DNA of 21,492 nucleotides from Treponema sp. (GCA_031258265.1 JAIRNB010000150.1:1-21492), one strand, 5' to 3'. Shown: positions 1 to 9,407, numbered from the stretch's first letter. The notes: generated by a model from the letters alone, not told the origin. Program-made: numbers and translations.

Positions 1-1
1 G

Positions 2-604
2 GGCTTTGTCCTTTCCCGCAGGGATTTTCACCACCGGAATTTTATGAGTCTTTTTTTCTACTTTACCACATTGTTCTCCGGCGGGCTGGTTCCTTACTAT
101 CTGCTCTGCACCAAGGCCCTCCACTTTACTAATCAGGTTTACGCCCTTATTATCCCAAGCCTTTTTTCGGTTTTTAACGTGATTATCTCCAAAAACTTTT
201 TCCGGTCTATTCCCTTTGAAATCGTTGAATCCGCGAAAATAGACGGGGCCAATGATTTTTCGATTTACCTGCGGCTGATCCTGCCCGTCAGCATGCCGCT
301 TCTGGCAACCATAGGACTCTTTACCGCCCTGGGCTACTGGAACGACTGGTACAACTGCATGCTCTTTATCAACAGCCGGCGCCCGGAACTGTACACCCTG
401 CAATACTATCTGCAGAACATGCTCAACAGCGCCCAGGCCATGATGCGGGCGGCGGAAAAATCGGGGCTGCCTTTTATGACGGTTCCCATGGAGAGCATGA
501 AAATGGCTATGACCTGTATCGCCACCGGCCCCATGCTGCTGGCCTATCCCTTTGTGCAGCGTTTCTTTGTGCGGGGTCTTACCATTGGCGCAGTGAAGGG
601 CTGA
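2..604 (+). CDS. Carbohydrate ABC transporter permease, LplC/YtcP type (5' truncated by window)
   Basis: Inner-membrane permease of a CUT1-type sugar importer; about 200 C-terminal residues are visible. The frame is open from base 2 and reads sensibly upstream of the first ATG (44), so that ATG is internal and the true start lies outside the window. The permease-ATPase coupling motif is present as EIVESAKIDGAND followed by a segment ending in LILP (about 217-285), and hydrophobic helices flank it. The protein ends in GLTIGAVKG, typical of the family. The gene is followed 34 bp later by a binding lipoprotein, the usual order for LplA/B/C-like systems; the partner permease and ATPase are not in the window. 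A 23-bp near-copy of its 3' end recurs at 4684-4706. The sugar cannot be inferred from this gene alone. Confidence 0.9.
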   Translation, partial: GFVLSRRDFHHRNFMSLFFYFTTLFSGGLVPYYLLCTKALHFTNQVYALIIPSLFSVFNVIISKNFFRSIPFEIVESAKIDGANDFSIYLRLILPVSMPLLATIGLFTALGYWNDWYNCMLFINSRRPELYTLQYYLQNMLNSAQAMMRAAEKSGLPFMTVPMESMKMAMTCIATGPMLLAYPFVQRFFVRGLTIGAVKG

Positions 605-610
605 CGTACC

Positions 611-627
611 AGTTATATCCTATAACT
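611..627. promoter_or_regulatory. Perfect 7-bp hairpin before SBP1
   Basis: The arms AGTTATA (611-617) and TATAACT (621-627) are perfect inverted repeats around a TCC loop. The hairpin lies between the permease stop and the AGGAGAAAGG ribosome-binding site of SBP1. With an A/T-rich stem and no T-tract it is unlikely to be a strong terminator. It could affect mRNA processing or SBP1 translation (inference). The same three-base TCC loop is seen in two hairpins of the array at 9241-9315. Confidence 0.4.
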
Positions 628-638
628 AGGAGAAAGGT

Positions 639-2234
639 ATGAAAATGAAGGCTATATTTGTTGTGGTTTTGTTAATTGTTCTATCTATTGTATCCTGCCA
701 AAAATCGGGAAATGATGGAGTCGCGTCTTCTATCAGCGGCTTTACCAGTTCTGATCCTATCTATATGGTATACGATCTGAGTAAGCCTGTTACTATTTAC
801 CTCTATATGCTTGGGGATATACCTGCCGATCTCAACGATGTGATCACCGAGGCCAACGAGAAATATTTTAAGCCGATACTGAACACCACTGTTGAAATGC
901 AGTTTCTTGCATGGTCGGATTATGAAATAAAATATCCTTTGATTTTGGCCGGTGGTGATGAAGTCGATATAATTTATACCTCTTCATGGGCATTTTATGA
1001 TCAAGAATCGATAAAAGGATCCTTTTTGGAATTAACTGATGATTTTATCGCAAAATGGATGCCAGTTACCGAAAAGGAACAGCCCGTCGCCTCCTGGCTC
1101 AATGTAAAAATCGACGGGAAAATATACTGTGTCCCAAAAATGCATCAGAACCCAACTGTTAAAGCATGGGCTATCAGGAGGGATCTGCGGGAAAAGTATG
1201 GCCTTCCCCGCCTTACTGATTGGGATTCCCTGGAGAACTATCTCGTTACCATTGCCAAAAAAGAGAGTGGAATTCGCGCCTATGCCGCGGCCGGTGAGAA
1301 CTCAGAACTTCAGGATTCTTACCTTGGGTATAAGCGTATTTTGGGGACCAATTATCCGGTCTTCTTTGCGTGGCAGGGGGATGAGGTTTGGAGAGAGCCG
1401 GTCCCGGAGGAATTGACTTTCCGGTATGTGACGGAGTGGTATACGGATTTTGCTCTTAAAATGGCAGAGTTTGCGAGCAAAGGTGTCTGGAGTAAGAATG
1501 TGATGAACAACACCATACCAACAAGGGATGCCTTTCTGCTGGGAAGCAGCGCTAGTTTGTTTTGGATGGCGGATGTGACATTTGCCCTTGGGAAAACCTT
1601 AGAAGACAGCGGGCTTGGGACGGTGGAATATTATAATATCACCACTGATCCTGATGCTCCCTTTGGAAGGCCACCCCTCAACGGTGACTGCTGGGCTATA
1701 GCAGCTTCGTCAAAGAATCGGGAAAGATCCGCCTTGGTCATCGATTTGATGAAGAACAACGCCAGCCTGCGGAATTTACTCCAGGGCGGCATCGAAGGAA
1801 GGCACTATATGGCCCAGGATAACGATAGATTCACCCCGGGTCCCGAAGCCGAGGATTATCCCTTTAACTGCTGGGCATGGGCTTTGAACCACCCCGAGAC
1901 CCTCAAGGCCGCTATTGATCCTGGTATGCACGATGACCAAAAGGCTATCATTGCCAATATTGAATCCAGGGATATGATTGATACCTATGTCTCCTTATTC
2001 AGATTTGACATTGTCCCGGTGGCAACGGAATGGGCGGTTATCTCTTCACTCATTGAAGAATATACCGCAAGTTTTGAGTGCGGCATTTTTGGTGATCAAA
2101 CGAAGACTAAACTTGAAGAATTCCACGCAAAGCTAGAAGCCGCTGGTCTGGACAAACTTACCGATGAATTTCGCGGCCAATACGCCGCATACATTGAATC
2201 GTATCAAGATATAGGAGGAGAACGGCATGATTAA
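639..2234 (+). CDS. Sugar-binding lipoprotein of ABC transporter (SBP1, LplA-like)
   Basis: Extracellular solute-binding protein of 531 residues. The N-terminus is a lipoprotein signal: MKMK, a hydrophobic run and SIVSC with the acylated cysteine at about residue 20. The size and the family pattern (KYFKPILNTTVE near the N-terminus, RRDLREKYGLP, TDWDSLENYL, C-terminal KLEEFHAKLEAAGLDK) match LplA-type oligosaccharide-binding proteins. The start has an AGGAGAAAGG ribosome-binding site 34 bp after the permease. It is a clear paralogue of SBP2 (4809-6380): the two align end to end with long identical blocks such as YFKPILNTTVE, KGSFLELT and TDWDSLENYL. It is markedly more A/T-rich than SBP2. Its stop overlaps the start of the GH98-like gene by 8 bases, so the two are probably translationally coupled. 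The ligand is unknown. Confidence 0.92.
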   Translation: MKMKAIFVVVLLIVLSIVSCQKSGNDGVASSISGFTSSDPIYMVYDLSKPVTIYLYMLGDIPADLNDVITEANEKYFKPILNTTVEMQFLAWSDYEIKYPLILAGGDEVDIIYTSSWAFYDQESIKGSFLELTDDFIAKWMPVTEKEQPVASWLNVKIDGKIYCVPKMHQNPTVKAWAIRRDLREKYGLPRLTDWDSLENYLVTIAKKESGIRAYAAAGENSELQDSYLGYKRILGTNYPVFFAWQGDEVWREPVPEELTFRYVTEWYTDFALKMAEFASKGVWSKNVMNNTIPTRDAFLLGSSASLFWMADVTFALGKTLEDSGLGTVEYYNITTDPDAPFGRPPLNGDCWAIAASSKNRERSALVIDLMKNNASLRNLLQGGIEGRHYMAQDNDRFTPGPEAEDYPFNCWAWALNHPETLKAAIDPGMHDDQKAIIANIESRDMIDTYVSLFRFDIVPVATEWAVISSLIEEYTASFECGIFGDQTKTKLEEFHAKLEAAGLDKLTDEFRGQYAAYIESYQDIGGERHD

Positions 2235-4668
2235 TTGGCTAACACCTGAACCGGATCAATATATAACGGATATAGCCGCTCATTTTATTTGGAAAGCTGT
2301 GAAAGGCGCCGAATCATATACCCTGGAATATGGGGCCGATGTCGAATTTAAAGACTGCGTGAGAATTCAGGTTGAGCAGATTGCCGGCTGCGAGGTTGCC
2401 TTTCTTCTTGCCCCGGAGGATAAGCTCCCCAAGGTGGGTACAGTGTATGCCCGGGTCAAGGCCAATACGGGTGAAAGTTCGGAGACCCTGCGCTTTAGTT
2501 GTGATACCGAACACACCAAGGCCCCGCTACGGCGGAAAATATCCCCAGAATCTCCGTACTTTACTATATTTGACTATGGTGAACATGAATGGGGCAGAGT
2601 TTACGAAATGCTGCCCGATACCCTTAAGCCTTATACTGCCTTGCTTCCCATTGGTCGCAAAGTTTCTTTCGTGAAACGCCAGGATACTTTTATTGAGATG
2701 GACAAACAGGGCTATCCCTGGCACCTGATGCCCGGTGGCGCCATGACTGTCTTTCAAGGGCATCTGGCGATTCTGCCCCTTTCTACGATTGAATATCTCC
2801 TGCAGAATACTAAAAACCTGTCGAGCGTCGGTCTTTTGGAACAATACCAGGGGACCAAACCGGACGGAGACGATCGGATCGATTATTTCAAGCGGCTCAT
2901 CATACTCTGCGGAAAGTATGGTGTACCGTTCTTTTACAGCGATGGCAACCGCAACAGTCTTGAAATGGCATCTTTTGTAAAGCGCCCCATATACATGGAC
3001 TTTTTGCGGGAATACCGTGACTATGTTACCCTTTCTTACAAACAGAATCATGCCAATGCTTCTTATACATGCTATGGCGCCATATTGGGAGCCTGGATGG
3101 ATAATACCTGCGCTCATATCGGAGTTCAGGGGGAGAACTGGTACTGGAATGACGCAGGATTCAGAGATGATCCTGGTGGATATTATGGCTACTTGCAGGG
3201 CAATGAACAGCAAATTCCCGCCTGCATGAGTTCCCAGATGTTGTTGACGGGACTTTCCATAGGCGCTTGTTATTATTCCATGGAAGGCCCAAGCTGGCTT
3301 ATTCAAGCCCGGGGCAATGACGATCTTGAGTGGTCTCCCCAGGGCCTGGCGGCCATTTCCCTAATGCAATGTATTATACAAAACAAATTGATTCCTTCCA
3401 AGGACGAGGTTGTAGACAAAATAAAGGCCGTGGTCAGTGCTGATGGTATTTGTGGGGATTTAGGAGACGCTTGGGTTGGGGGAAAATACCGGAAGGTATT
3501 TCAGAATATTTACGGAATCGATCATGGTTTTGAACTGTTTCTTAAACAAAGCCGATACTATTACCTCCCTCTGATGACCAGTAATGAAGACAGATTTAAG
3601 AATCTCAAAATTATACATGCTGACAATATCAATGACCCGGATGAGGTAAACCGTATTCTTGATCCACTCTACGAAAGACAATATGCGGGAAATGCCTATA
3701 TAACTGAGGCGGGAAATACTTTCGTTATCATGAACAGCAATGAAAACAAACAGCAGAGCCAATTTTTTGCGCTGGAACCTCGTTTTATAGGGGCCGAGAA
3801 TCCCATTGTCAGCAAAATTGAAGGTTCATTGAGTCTTTGGCAATATATATTAATGTGGCAGAGGGCAGGGGTTCTTAATCTACATATGAATGCCCCGTTT
3901 GGGACATCGATGGCCATACGGTTATATATGCAGGAGAAACCGGAAACAGATTTCTGTGGTGATGGATTAGTGGTTTGGTGGAATTCACAAGAGAGTTATC
4001 TTAAGGTAACTCTGACCGGAAACGATCAGCCTGTGGATCTATTATGTACTGCGGCGATGGGGACACTTAAGAAGCGTGCTTATGAACCAATACGCAATAA
4101 GTCGGATACAGCGGTTTATCTAAGTGATCTTCCCTTTTCTAAAGTAAGCTGTGAAGGAGAGTGGCTGCCGGCAAAGGATCGCTGTGCGAATGGCGCCTGC
4201 GGTAAACTCCCCATCGTCATGAACGGCCTCCGGTATCCCCATGGGTTTAGCTTCATGCGGAATACATTTATCAATTTTGATCTTGCCCGCCGGTATCGCC
4301 ATCTTGAATTTACCGCCGGTTTTGATAGTGATGCCTGGATGCCTATCATTATAGACCGGGAACACATCGTGTGGGATCGTATTCCTAAAAATATTGATCT
4401 GTTGTTTACCCTTTCCGGCGATGGACGGGAATTGTATAAATCGACGGCATTAACCCGAAGCGATTGGCGGGAAATAATATCAGTGGATGTAAGCGGGATT
4501 TCCGGGCTTACCTTCAGCCTTACGGGGAATGTTATTCCCGATGAATATGTCATGGCTGCCGTCACTGGGACATCATTGCATGTTCCCTTTCCTAGAAAAG
4601 AAGTTGTGGCCGGTGACTCCGGGGTTGAAGTGTATATGGATATAGGGAATCCCGTGTTATTCTCGTAA
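2227..4668 (+). CDS. GH98-like glycoside hydrolase with C-terminal NPCBM-like domain, no signal peptide
   Basis: Protein of 813 residues. Residues ~1-95 look like a fibronectin/DUF4962-type sandwich (SYTLEYGADVEF). From R102 the sequence RRKISPESP, then LPDTLKPYTALLPI, resembles the opening of GH98 catalytic barrels as I remember them. LLEQYQG (E205) lines up with the GH98 motif carrying the general-acid glutamate (YAEQFWG in pneumococcal enzymes, from memory). Residues ~635-780 (YPHGFSF, NFDLARRYRHLEFTAGFD, then SVDVSGISGLTFSLTG) match the NPCBM module that accompanies GH98. Known GH98 members are endo-enzymes on blood-group galactosides or decorated xylan. The ATG overlaps the SBP1 stop by 8 bases, with AGGAGG at 2213-2218. 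The N-terminus has no export signal, unlike most GH98 enzymes, so it should act on imported oligosaccharides (inference). I could not place the catalytic base with certainty. It could be a divergent sister family rather than true GH98. Confidence 0.72.
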   Translation: MINWLTPEPDQYITDIAAHFIWKAVKGAESYTLEYGADVEFKDCVRIQVEQIAGCEVAFLLAPEDKLPKVGTVYARVKANTGESSETLRFSCDTEHTKAPLRRKISPESPYFTIFDYGEHEWGRVYEMLPDTLKPYTALLPIGRKVSFVKRQDTFIEMDKQGYPWHLMPGGAMTVFQGHLAILPLSTIEYLLQNTKNLSSVGLLEQYQGTKPDGDDRIDYFKRLIILCGKYGVPFFYSDGNRNSLEMASFVKRPIYMDFLREYRDYVTLSYKQNHANASYTCYGAILGAWMDNTCAHIGVQGENWYWNDAGFRDDPGGYYGYLQGNEQQIPACMSSQMLLTGLSIGACYYSMEGPSWLIQARGNDDLEWSPQGLAAISLMQCIIQNKLIPSKDEVVDKIKAVVSADGICGDLGDAWVGGKYRKVFQNIYGIDHGFELFLKQSRYYYLPLMTSNEDRFKNLKIIHADNINDPDEVNRILDPLYERQYAGNAYITEAGNTFVIMNSNENKQQSQFFALEPRFIGAENPIVSKIEGSLSLWQYILMWQRAGVLNLHMNAPFGTSMAIRLYMQEKPETDFCGDGLVVWWNSQESYLKVTLTGNDQPVDLLCTAAMGTLKKRAYEPIRNKSDTAVYLSDLPFSKVSCEGEWLPAKDRCANGACGKLPIVMNGLRYPHGFSFMRNTFINFDLARRYRHLEFTAGFDSDAWMPIIIDREHIVWDRIPKNIDLLFTLSGDGRELYKSTALTRSDWREIISVDVSGISGLTFSLTGNVIPDEYVMAAVTGTSLHVPFPRKEVVAGDSGVEVYMDIGNPVLFS

Positions 4669-4683
4669 TAGAAAATACGGCAG

Positions 4684-4706
4684 CCATTGGCGCGGTGAAG
4701 GGCTGA
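4684..4706 (+). pseudogene. Remnant of a permease 3' end
   Basis: These 23 bases match 582-604, the last codons and stop of the permease, with one mismatch (A to G at the eleventh base). They read IGAVKG-stop in the same frame relation, but no permease gene precedes them; the GH98-like gene stops 15 bp upstream. The scar sits exactly where a permease would have ended before SBP2. This supports insertion or recombination that placed SBP1+GH98 between the permease and SBP2. The following ~100 bp up to SBP2 hold nothing else I recognise apart from its ribosome-binding site (AGGAGG, 4797-4802). Confidence 0.8.
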
Positions 4707-4808
4707 GATAAAATATGCTTCTTTACCGGGCAGGCTAATCTGTTGACCTGAGCGTATGGCGCAAGGGGAGCCCTGGGTTTCCCAAATTCGAGTTCCAGGA
4801 GGAACAAA

Positions 4809-6380
4809 ATGAAAGGTCCGTATAAAATTGCGGGTATCGTACTGGCGATCATGATGATCGTCCTCTGTCTTGCCGCGTGTTCAAAACAGGGCCCGGCGGT
4901 TTCCGGCGGAAGCGGAGGATCCGGATTTACAAGTTCCGATTCGGTTTACGCTTCGTATGATCTTTCCCAGCCCCTTACTATTTATCTTTACATGGTGGGT
5001 GGTACTCCTAACGATATTGACGAGGTGATGGCCAAAGCCAATGAGGAATATTTTAAGCCTATCCTGAACACCACGGTGGAAATTGCTTTTATTTCCTGGG
5101 GCGATATTTCCACCAAGTACGCCCTGGTCTTGGCCGGCGGCGAAGATGTGGACCTTGTTTTTACCGCCCCCTGGAACTATTACGAGCAGGAATCCAACAA
5201 GGGTTCCTTCCTGGAATTAACCGAGGATTTCCGCGCCAAGTGGCTGCCCCAAACCCAGAAAGATATGCCCCTGGTGGCCTGGCTTCAAATGCTTACCAAG
5301 GGGAAAATTTATGCCGCCTCCCAGATGGTTTCCCAGAGTGACGGCTACAAATTCGTGGTTATCCGGGATGATCTGCGGACCAAGTATGGTCTTCCTGAAC
5401 CCACCGACTGGGATTCGCTGGAAAATTACCTCTTTACCGTGGCCGCCAGGGAACCTTCTATCCAGGCCTATGCCGCCGCCGCCAGCACCGCGGAAGTTTT
5501 TGCCGTCTACAACCAGTACCGGGATGTCCAGACCGCGGACTACACTTTTGCCTGGGACGGTAAGGGGCGCAGGGAACCGGCGGCGGATGAACTCACCTAC
5601 TACTATCTGACCGATTATTACCGGGATTATGCCCTGGAAATGAAAGAATGGTTTGAAAAGGGAGTCTGGAGTAAAAATGTGATGAATAACACAGTCACCG
5701 CCCAGGATTCCTTTATCCAGGGTAAAGGGGGCAGCGTGTTCTGGAACACCTCGGTTTTTGAAATAGGCAGAAGCATGGAGAAAAACGGGGTCGGCGCCGC
5801 GGGCTGGTACGATCTGACCGCCGATAAGCCGGTGCGGCTGGCGGGTTACTCGAACAACGCCTTCGGCGTTGCCTCCGCCTCCAAAAACCCGGAACGGGCG
5901 GCCCTGGTACTGGACTTGATGAAGACCAACCTGAAGCTGAATACCCTGCTCCAAGGGGGTGTTGAGGGTAAACATTACCTTGATCTGGGGGACGGAACAC
6001 GGGATAAGGGCCCCAGTGCGGAGGATTATCCCTGGAACGGCTGGGCCTGGGCCTTGAATCACCCGGATGCCCTTAAAGACGCGGCCAAAGATTCTCCCCA
6101 GCGGTGGAAGGACATTCAGGCCAACATAGACGGGCGGACCTGGGAACCCCTGATCGACGGATTCCGTTTTGACTCCAGCAGCCTTACCAATGAATGGGCG
6201 GTGATCTCCGCCCTGGTGGAGGAATACTCCGCCAGTTTTGGCTGCGGCGTCTTTGGCGGCGACACACTGAACAAGATCGAGGAATTCCAGGGCAAGCTCC
6301 GGGCTGCGGGGATCGACAAAATTACCCAGGAGTACCGCCGTCAGTACGCGGACTTTGTGGCGAAGTACGGCGGCAAGTGA
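4809..6380 (+). CDS. Sugar-binding lipoprotein of ABC transporter (SBP2, LplA-like)
   Basis: Second extracellular solute-binding protein, 523 residues, paralogous to SBP1. The signal region ends in CLAAC, with the lipidated cysteine at about residue 24, followed by a Gly/Ser-rich linker. The same landmarks appear in the same order as in SBP1 (SGFTSSD, YFKPILNTTVE, KGSFLELTEDF, KYGLPEPTDWDSLENYL, EYSASFGCGVFGG). A strong AGGAGG site lies 6 bases before the ATG. It is GC-rich like the GH2 gene downstream: positions 5101-5160 have 34 G/C of 60, while the homologous SBP1 stretch 901-960 has 23 of 60. The leader before it contains the permease-end scar, so this is probably the original partner of the permease. 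The two lipoproteins may have different ligands (inference). Confidence 0.92.
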   Translation: MKGPYKIAGIVLAIMMIVLCLAACSKQGPAVSGGSGGSGFTSSDSVYASYDLSQPLTIYLYMVGGTPNDIDEVMAKANEEYFKPILNTTVEIAFISWGDISTKYALVLAGGEDVDLVFTAPWNYYEQESNKGSFLELTEDFRAKWLPQTQKDMPLVAWLQMLTKGKIYAASQMVSQSDGYKFVVIRDDLRTKYGLPEPTDWDSLENYLFTVAAREPSIQAYAAAASTAEVFAVYNQYRDVQTADYTFAWDGKGRREPAADELTYYYLTDYYRDYALEMKEWFEKGVWSKNVMNNTVTAQDSFIQGKGGSVFWNTSVFEIGRSMEKNGVGAAGWYDLTADKPVRLAGYSNNAFGVASASKNPERAALVLDLMKTNLKLNTLLQGGVEGKHYLDLGDGTRDKGPSAEDYPWNGWAWALNHPDALKDAAKDSPQRWKDIQANIDGRTWEPLIDGFRFDSSSLTNEWAVISALVEEYSASFGCGVFGGDTLNKIEEFQGKLRAAGIDKITQEYRRQYADFVAKYGGK

Positions 6381-6415
6381 TAAATTTCCGCCTGGCGCGG
6401 TGATAGGGGGTTTAT

Positions 6416-8827
6416 ATGAGCGGCGAAAGATTCCGCAGCGGCTTTAACGATGGATGGAAATTTTCCCTCCGGGATGTCCGGGGAGATGCTTCCTGGGAAG
6501 AACCGGAATTTGACGACAGCGGCTGGAAACCCCTGATCCTGCCCCACGACTGGGGGATGGATTACCCGGTAAACGAAAAGGCCCCCAGCGGCGGGGGCGG
6601 AGGCTATGCCGTCACCGGCGCCGGCTGGTACCGCAAGCATTTCCGCCTTCCCGCCGAAGCGGCGGGGAAGCGGGTTTTTATCCGCTTCGACGGGGTTTTC
6701 ATGGACTCCACGGTTTATATCAATGGGGAAAAAGCCGGGGGCCAAAAGTACGGCTACGGCAGTTTTACTGTGGATATTACCGGCGGTCTTAGGCCGGGGG
6801 AGAATGTCCTGGCTGTACGGGTGGATAATTCCCTGCAGCCCAATTCCCGGTGGTACACCGGTTCCGGCATTTACCGGAACGTGTGGATCGAGGCGGCCGG
6901 CCCCGTCCACATTGACGACGGGGGTGTTTTTATCGCCGTCAACGGCCTTTACGACAACATGAGCTGCGCCCGGCTGCAGATACAGACTTGGATAAAAAAT
7001 GACGCCGCCCTCCCCGCGGACCTGGGCATCATGCACCGGGTTCTAAACGCCCGGGGGGATGAGGTGGCAAAGAGTTCCTGTACCGTCCATGTGGAGGCCG
7101 GGGGCCTTTCCAGCGGAATGGCGATGCCCGCCATCGACAGGCCCGTCCTTTGGAGTGATACGGACCCTTACCTTTACACAGTAGAGACCACGGTGGTTCA
7201 GGGGGGAAAGATCATCGACGGCCTTGCCACCCGCACAGGGATACGGACCGCGGTCTTCGACTGTGACCGGGGATTCCTGCTGAACGGAAAACCGGTGAAG
7301 ATCAAAGGCATGTGCGTCCACCATGACGGGGGTCTTACCGGGGCGGCCTGTTACCGGGAAACCTGGGAGCGGCGGCTTAGAATCCTCAAGAATATGGGCT
7401 GCAATGGTATTCGCTGTTCCCACAATCCCCCGGCGCCGGAACTGCTGGATCTCTGCGATGAACTGGGGTTCCTGGTGATGGACGAAGCCTTTGACGAGTG
7501 GCGGCTGACCAAATTCAAGAGCGCCGAATACGGCTACAGTTCTGAATTTGCCTACGGCTACGGCCAGCTTTTTGAGGAAAACGCCGAAGCGGACCTGAGG
7601 GCCATGCTCCGCCGGGACCGGAACCACCCCAGCGTGATCCTCTGGAGCATCGGCAACGAGATACCGGATCAGTCCGCCATCAGCGGGGCGGATACCCTGC
7701 GCCGGCTCCAGGATATTTGCCACCGGGAGGACCTCACCCGGCTGGTCACCAGCGCCCTGGACAACCTGGCCGCCCCGGAGCCGGGCCGCACCACGGAGGA
7801 ATTTGAGTGCGCCCTGGATGTGGTGGGCTATAACTATGTGGCCCGCTGGGGTATGCGGGCGGAAACCCTTTACGATGAGGACCGCAAGAAGTTCCCCAAA
7901 CGCCGCTTTATCGGTTCGGAAAACCCCTCCGCCGGGGGGGTCCGGGGGAATTATGAGGAGACCGCCTTTGGCCCTTACCGGATGAGCTATAAAACCGCCA
8001 CCCTGGCTAATGAATTCCTCTGGCGTTACACGGCCAGCCGGGACTTTGTGGCCGGGGATTACCTCTGGACCGGCATTGATTACCTGGGAGAAACCCGGTG
8101 GCCCAGCCGGGGCGCTATGCCGGCCCCCATTGACACCGCCGGTTTTGAAAAAGACAGCTTCTATTATTTTCGCAGCATCTGGAATTCCGCTGAAGTAACC
8201 CTGCACATCCTGCCCCACTGGAATTGGCGGGGTAAAGAAGGGGAATTCATTACCGTATTGGGCTATACCAATTGTGACGAGGTGAGTCTTTACATCAATG
8301 GCCGGCTTGTGGGAACCAGGGGCTACGATTTTCCCAATGTGGGGGCCCTGGGAGCCTGGAACAAAAAGGCCAGGAATACCCATCCCAGCACCCACGATTT
8401 ACACCTGGCCTGGGATGTACCCTATGAGGCGGGGGAGCTCAAGGCCCTGGGCTACCGGGAAGGCAAGGTGGTGGCGGAAAAGGTTATCAAAACCACCGGC
8501 GCTCCGGTGGAACTCCGGGCAAAGGCGGACAGGGAACGGATCGTCCGGGGCGGCATCGCCCATATCGAAATAGAAACGGCGGATCAGGAGGGGCTTTGGG
8601 TTCCCACAGCGGACATGCCGGTAAAAGTAACGGTAGAGGGGGCCGCGGCCCTCTTGGGCATGGATTCGGGGGACCTCCGGGACCTAAGCCTGTACTCGGC
8701 GCCGGAACGGAAACTTTTCGCGGGGAAACTCCTCTGCGTCATCCGGGGGAACGCCAAGGGAAGCGCCGCGGTAAACTTCTCCGCCGCCGGTATGGAAGAC
8801 CTTACCCTTAATTTTACGGTGGACTGA
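6416..8827 (+). CDS. Glycoside hydrolase family 2 (beta-galactosidase-like), cytoplasmic
   Basis: Protein of 803 residues with GH2 architecture: N-terminal sugar-binding sandwich (FNDGWKFSLRD, LPHDWGMDYP, GWYRKHF, YTGSGIYRNVWIE), an immunoglobulin-like middle domain, then the barrel. The barrel shows GIRCSHNPPAPELLDLCDELGFLV and NHPSVILWSIGNE, with the acid/base at E415, and FIGSEN with the probable nucleophile E502. DYLWTGIDYLGE follows. C-terminal sandwiches (about residues 600-803) resemble the DUF4982-type domains of beta-galactosidases. There is no signal peptide, so it acts inside the cell on imported oligosaccharides. It follows SBP2 by 35 bp with an AGGGGG site and is the last gene of the operon. 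GH2 also includes beta-mannosidases and beta-glucuronidases; the motifs look most like beta-galactosidase, but specificity is not proven. Confidence 0.9.
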   Translation: MSGERFRSGFNDGWKFSLRDVRGDASWEEPEFDDSGWKPLILPHDWGMDYPVNEKAPSGGGGGYAVTGAGWYRKHFRLPAEAAGKRVFIRFDGVFMDSTVYINGEKAGGQKYGYGSFTVDITGGLRPGENVLAVRVDNSLQPNSRWYTGSGIYRNVWIEAAGPVHIDDGGVFIAVNGLYDNMSCARLQIQTWIKNDAALPADLGIMHRVLNARGDEVAKSSCTVHVEAGGLSSGMAMPAIDRPVLWSDTDPYLYTVETTVVQGGKIIDGLATRTGIRTAVFDCDRGFLLNGKPVKIKGMCVHHDGGLTGAACYRETWERRLRILKNMGCNGIRCSHNPPAPELLDLCDELGFLVMDEAFDEWRLTKFKSAEYGYSSEFAYGYGQLFEENAEADLRAMLRRDRNHPSVILWSIGNEIPDQSAISGADTLRRLQDICHREDLTRLVTSALDNLAAPEPGRTTEEFECALDVVGYNYVARWGMRAETLYDEDRKKFPKRRFIGSENPSAGGVRGNYEETAFGPYRMSYKTATLANEFLWRYTASRDFVAGDYLWTGIDYLGETRWPSRGAMPAPIDTAGFEKDSFYYFRSIWNSAEVTLHILPHWNWRGKEGEFITVLGYTNCDEVSLYINGRLVGTRGYDFPNVGALGAWNKKARNTHPSTHDLHLAWDVPYEAGELKALGYREGKVVAEKVIKTTGAPVELRAKADRERIVRGGIAHIEIETADQEGLWVPTADMPVKVTVEGAAALLGMDSGDLRDLSLYSAPERKLFAGKLLCVIRGNAKGSAAVNFSAAGMEDLTLNFTVD

Positions 8828-8880
8828 ATTTTACGGAGGGGCGGAACCAGGGGACCGGCGTTATTTTTTCGTTTCTTTAT

Positions 8881-8986
8881 GGGCGCATTTTTGCGTGCCA
8901 TGCACGCAAAAACCGGGCTTTCCACTCCAATTCCTCGACTTTACCTGCGGTAAAGTCTCCGGTATTTCCGTTTCAATCCCTTGCGC
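8881..8986. repeat. Dispersed hairpin element, copy I
   Basis: The element starts GGGCGCA (8881-8887). A perfect 11-bp hairpin follows, arms TTTTTGCGTGC (8888-8898) and GCACGCAAAAA (8902-8912) with loop CAT, then CCGGGCTTT (8913-8921). A second perfect hairpin has arms GACTTTACC (8937-8945) and GGTAAAGTC (8949-8957). The copy ends with CAATCCCTTGCGC (8974-8986). The flanks GGGCGCA, CCGGGCTTT and CAATCCCTTGCGC recur in the same order at 18748-18843 around an unrelated hairpin. The stretch 8828-8880 between the GH2 stop and this element holds no gene; it ends in a T-rich run (8859-8880) after a weak G/C-rich segment, possibly a poor terminator. Confidence 0.7.
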
Positions 8987-8998
8987 GGGCCAAGAACA

Positions 8999-9315
8999 AA
9001 CAACCGCAGGTTGTTAATTAAACCCCTGTGGCATGGCCTAGCGCCGGTAATGCCCCATAGTTCAACCATGCGGTGCGGCTTTAGCCGCACCAGTGCGCGG
9101 AGCAGCCGAAGGCTGTATATTAACAAATATGGCACCGCATAGCGCCGCCGTATGCCCCCAAATTAAAAAATGCGCCTCAGCTTTAGCTGAGGCAGTGCGC
9201 GCGCGGCACAACGCGCTCTTGCGCGTTGTGCTGGAAAAAAGCCGGCATCCTGCCGGCCAGTGTACGCGGCTCAAACCGCAGGTTTGGGCCTGGGAGTTTT
9301 GCTCCGCAAAACTCC
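8999..9315. repeat. Array of perfect short hairpins with variable stems
   Basis: Eight perfect inverted repeats follow one another: AACAACC/GGTTGTT (8999-9015, loop GCA); GGTGCGGCT/AGCCGCACC (9072-9091, loop TT, plus strand CTTTAG across the tip); CAGCC/GGCTG (9103-9115, loop GAA); GCCTCAGCT/AGCTGAGGC (9174-9193, loop TT); GCACAACGCGC/GCGCGTTGTGC (9206-9231, loop TCTT); GCCGGCA/TGCCGGC (9241-9257, loop TCC); CAAACC/GGTTTG (9272-9286, loop GCA); GGAGTTTTGC/GCAAAACTCC (9293-9315, loop TCC). The stems share no sequence, but the loops recur in a few classes. I see no credible coding sequence here. The function is unknown; it is compatible with REP-like or palindromic mobile elements. Confidence 0.75.
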
Positions 9316-9378
9316 AGGAACATGATCGGAGGTTGTATATTAGACCCATGCGGCATCGCATAGCACCGGAAAATTCCC
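9001..9378 (+). repeat. ~102-bp unit in three diverged copies
   Basis: Copy A (9001-9102) and copy B (9103-9204) are head-to-tail with a 102-bp period. Both contain a small GCA/GAA-loop hairpin, a T/A-rich TTAATTAA-like or TATATTAA stretch, TGGCA, TAGCGCCG, ATGCCCC and ATGCG. Each then has a 9-bp hairpin with CTTTAG at its tip, followed by CAGTGCGCG. The 9-bp stems differ at most positions in A and B yet stay perfectly paired. Copy C (about 9323-9378) keeps GGTTGTATATTAGA, GGCATCGCATAGC and TTCCCC, but lacks the paired hairpin and runs up to the TolC-like gene. Hairpins of other types separate B from C. Confidence 0.7.
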
Positions 9379-9407
9379 CGGCCTTGAACTGCCCCCATCC
9401 CCCATGT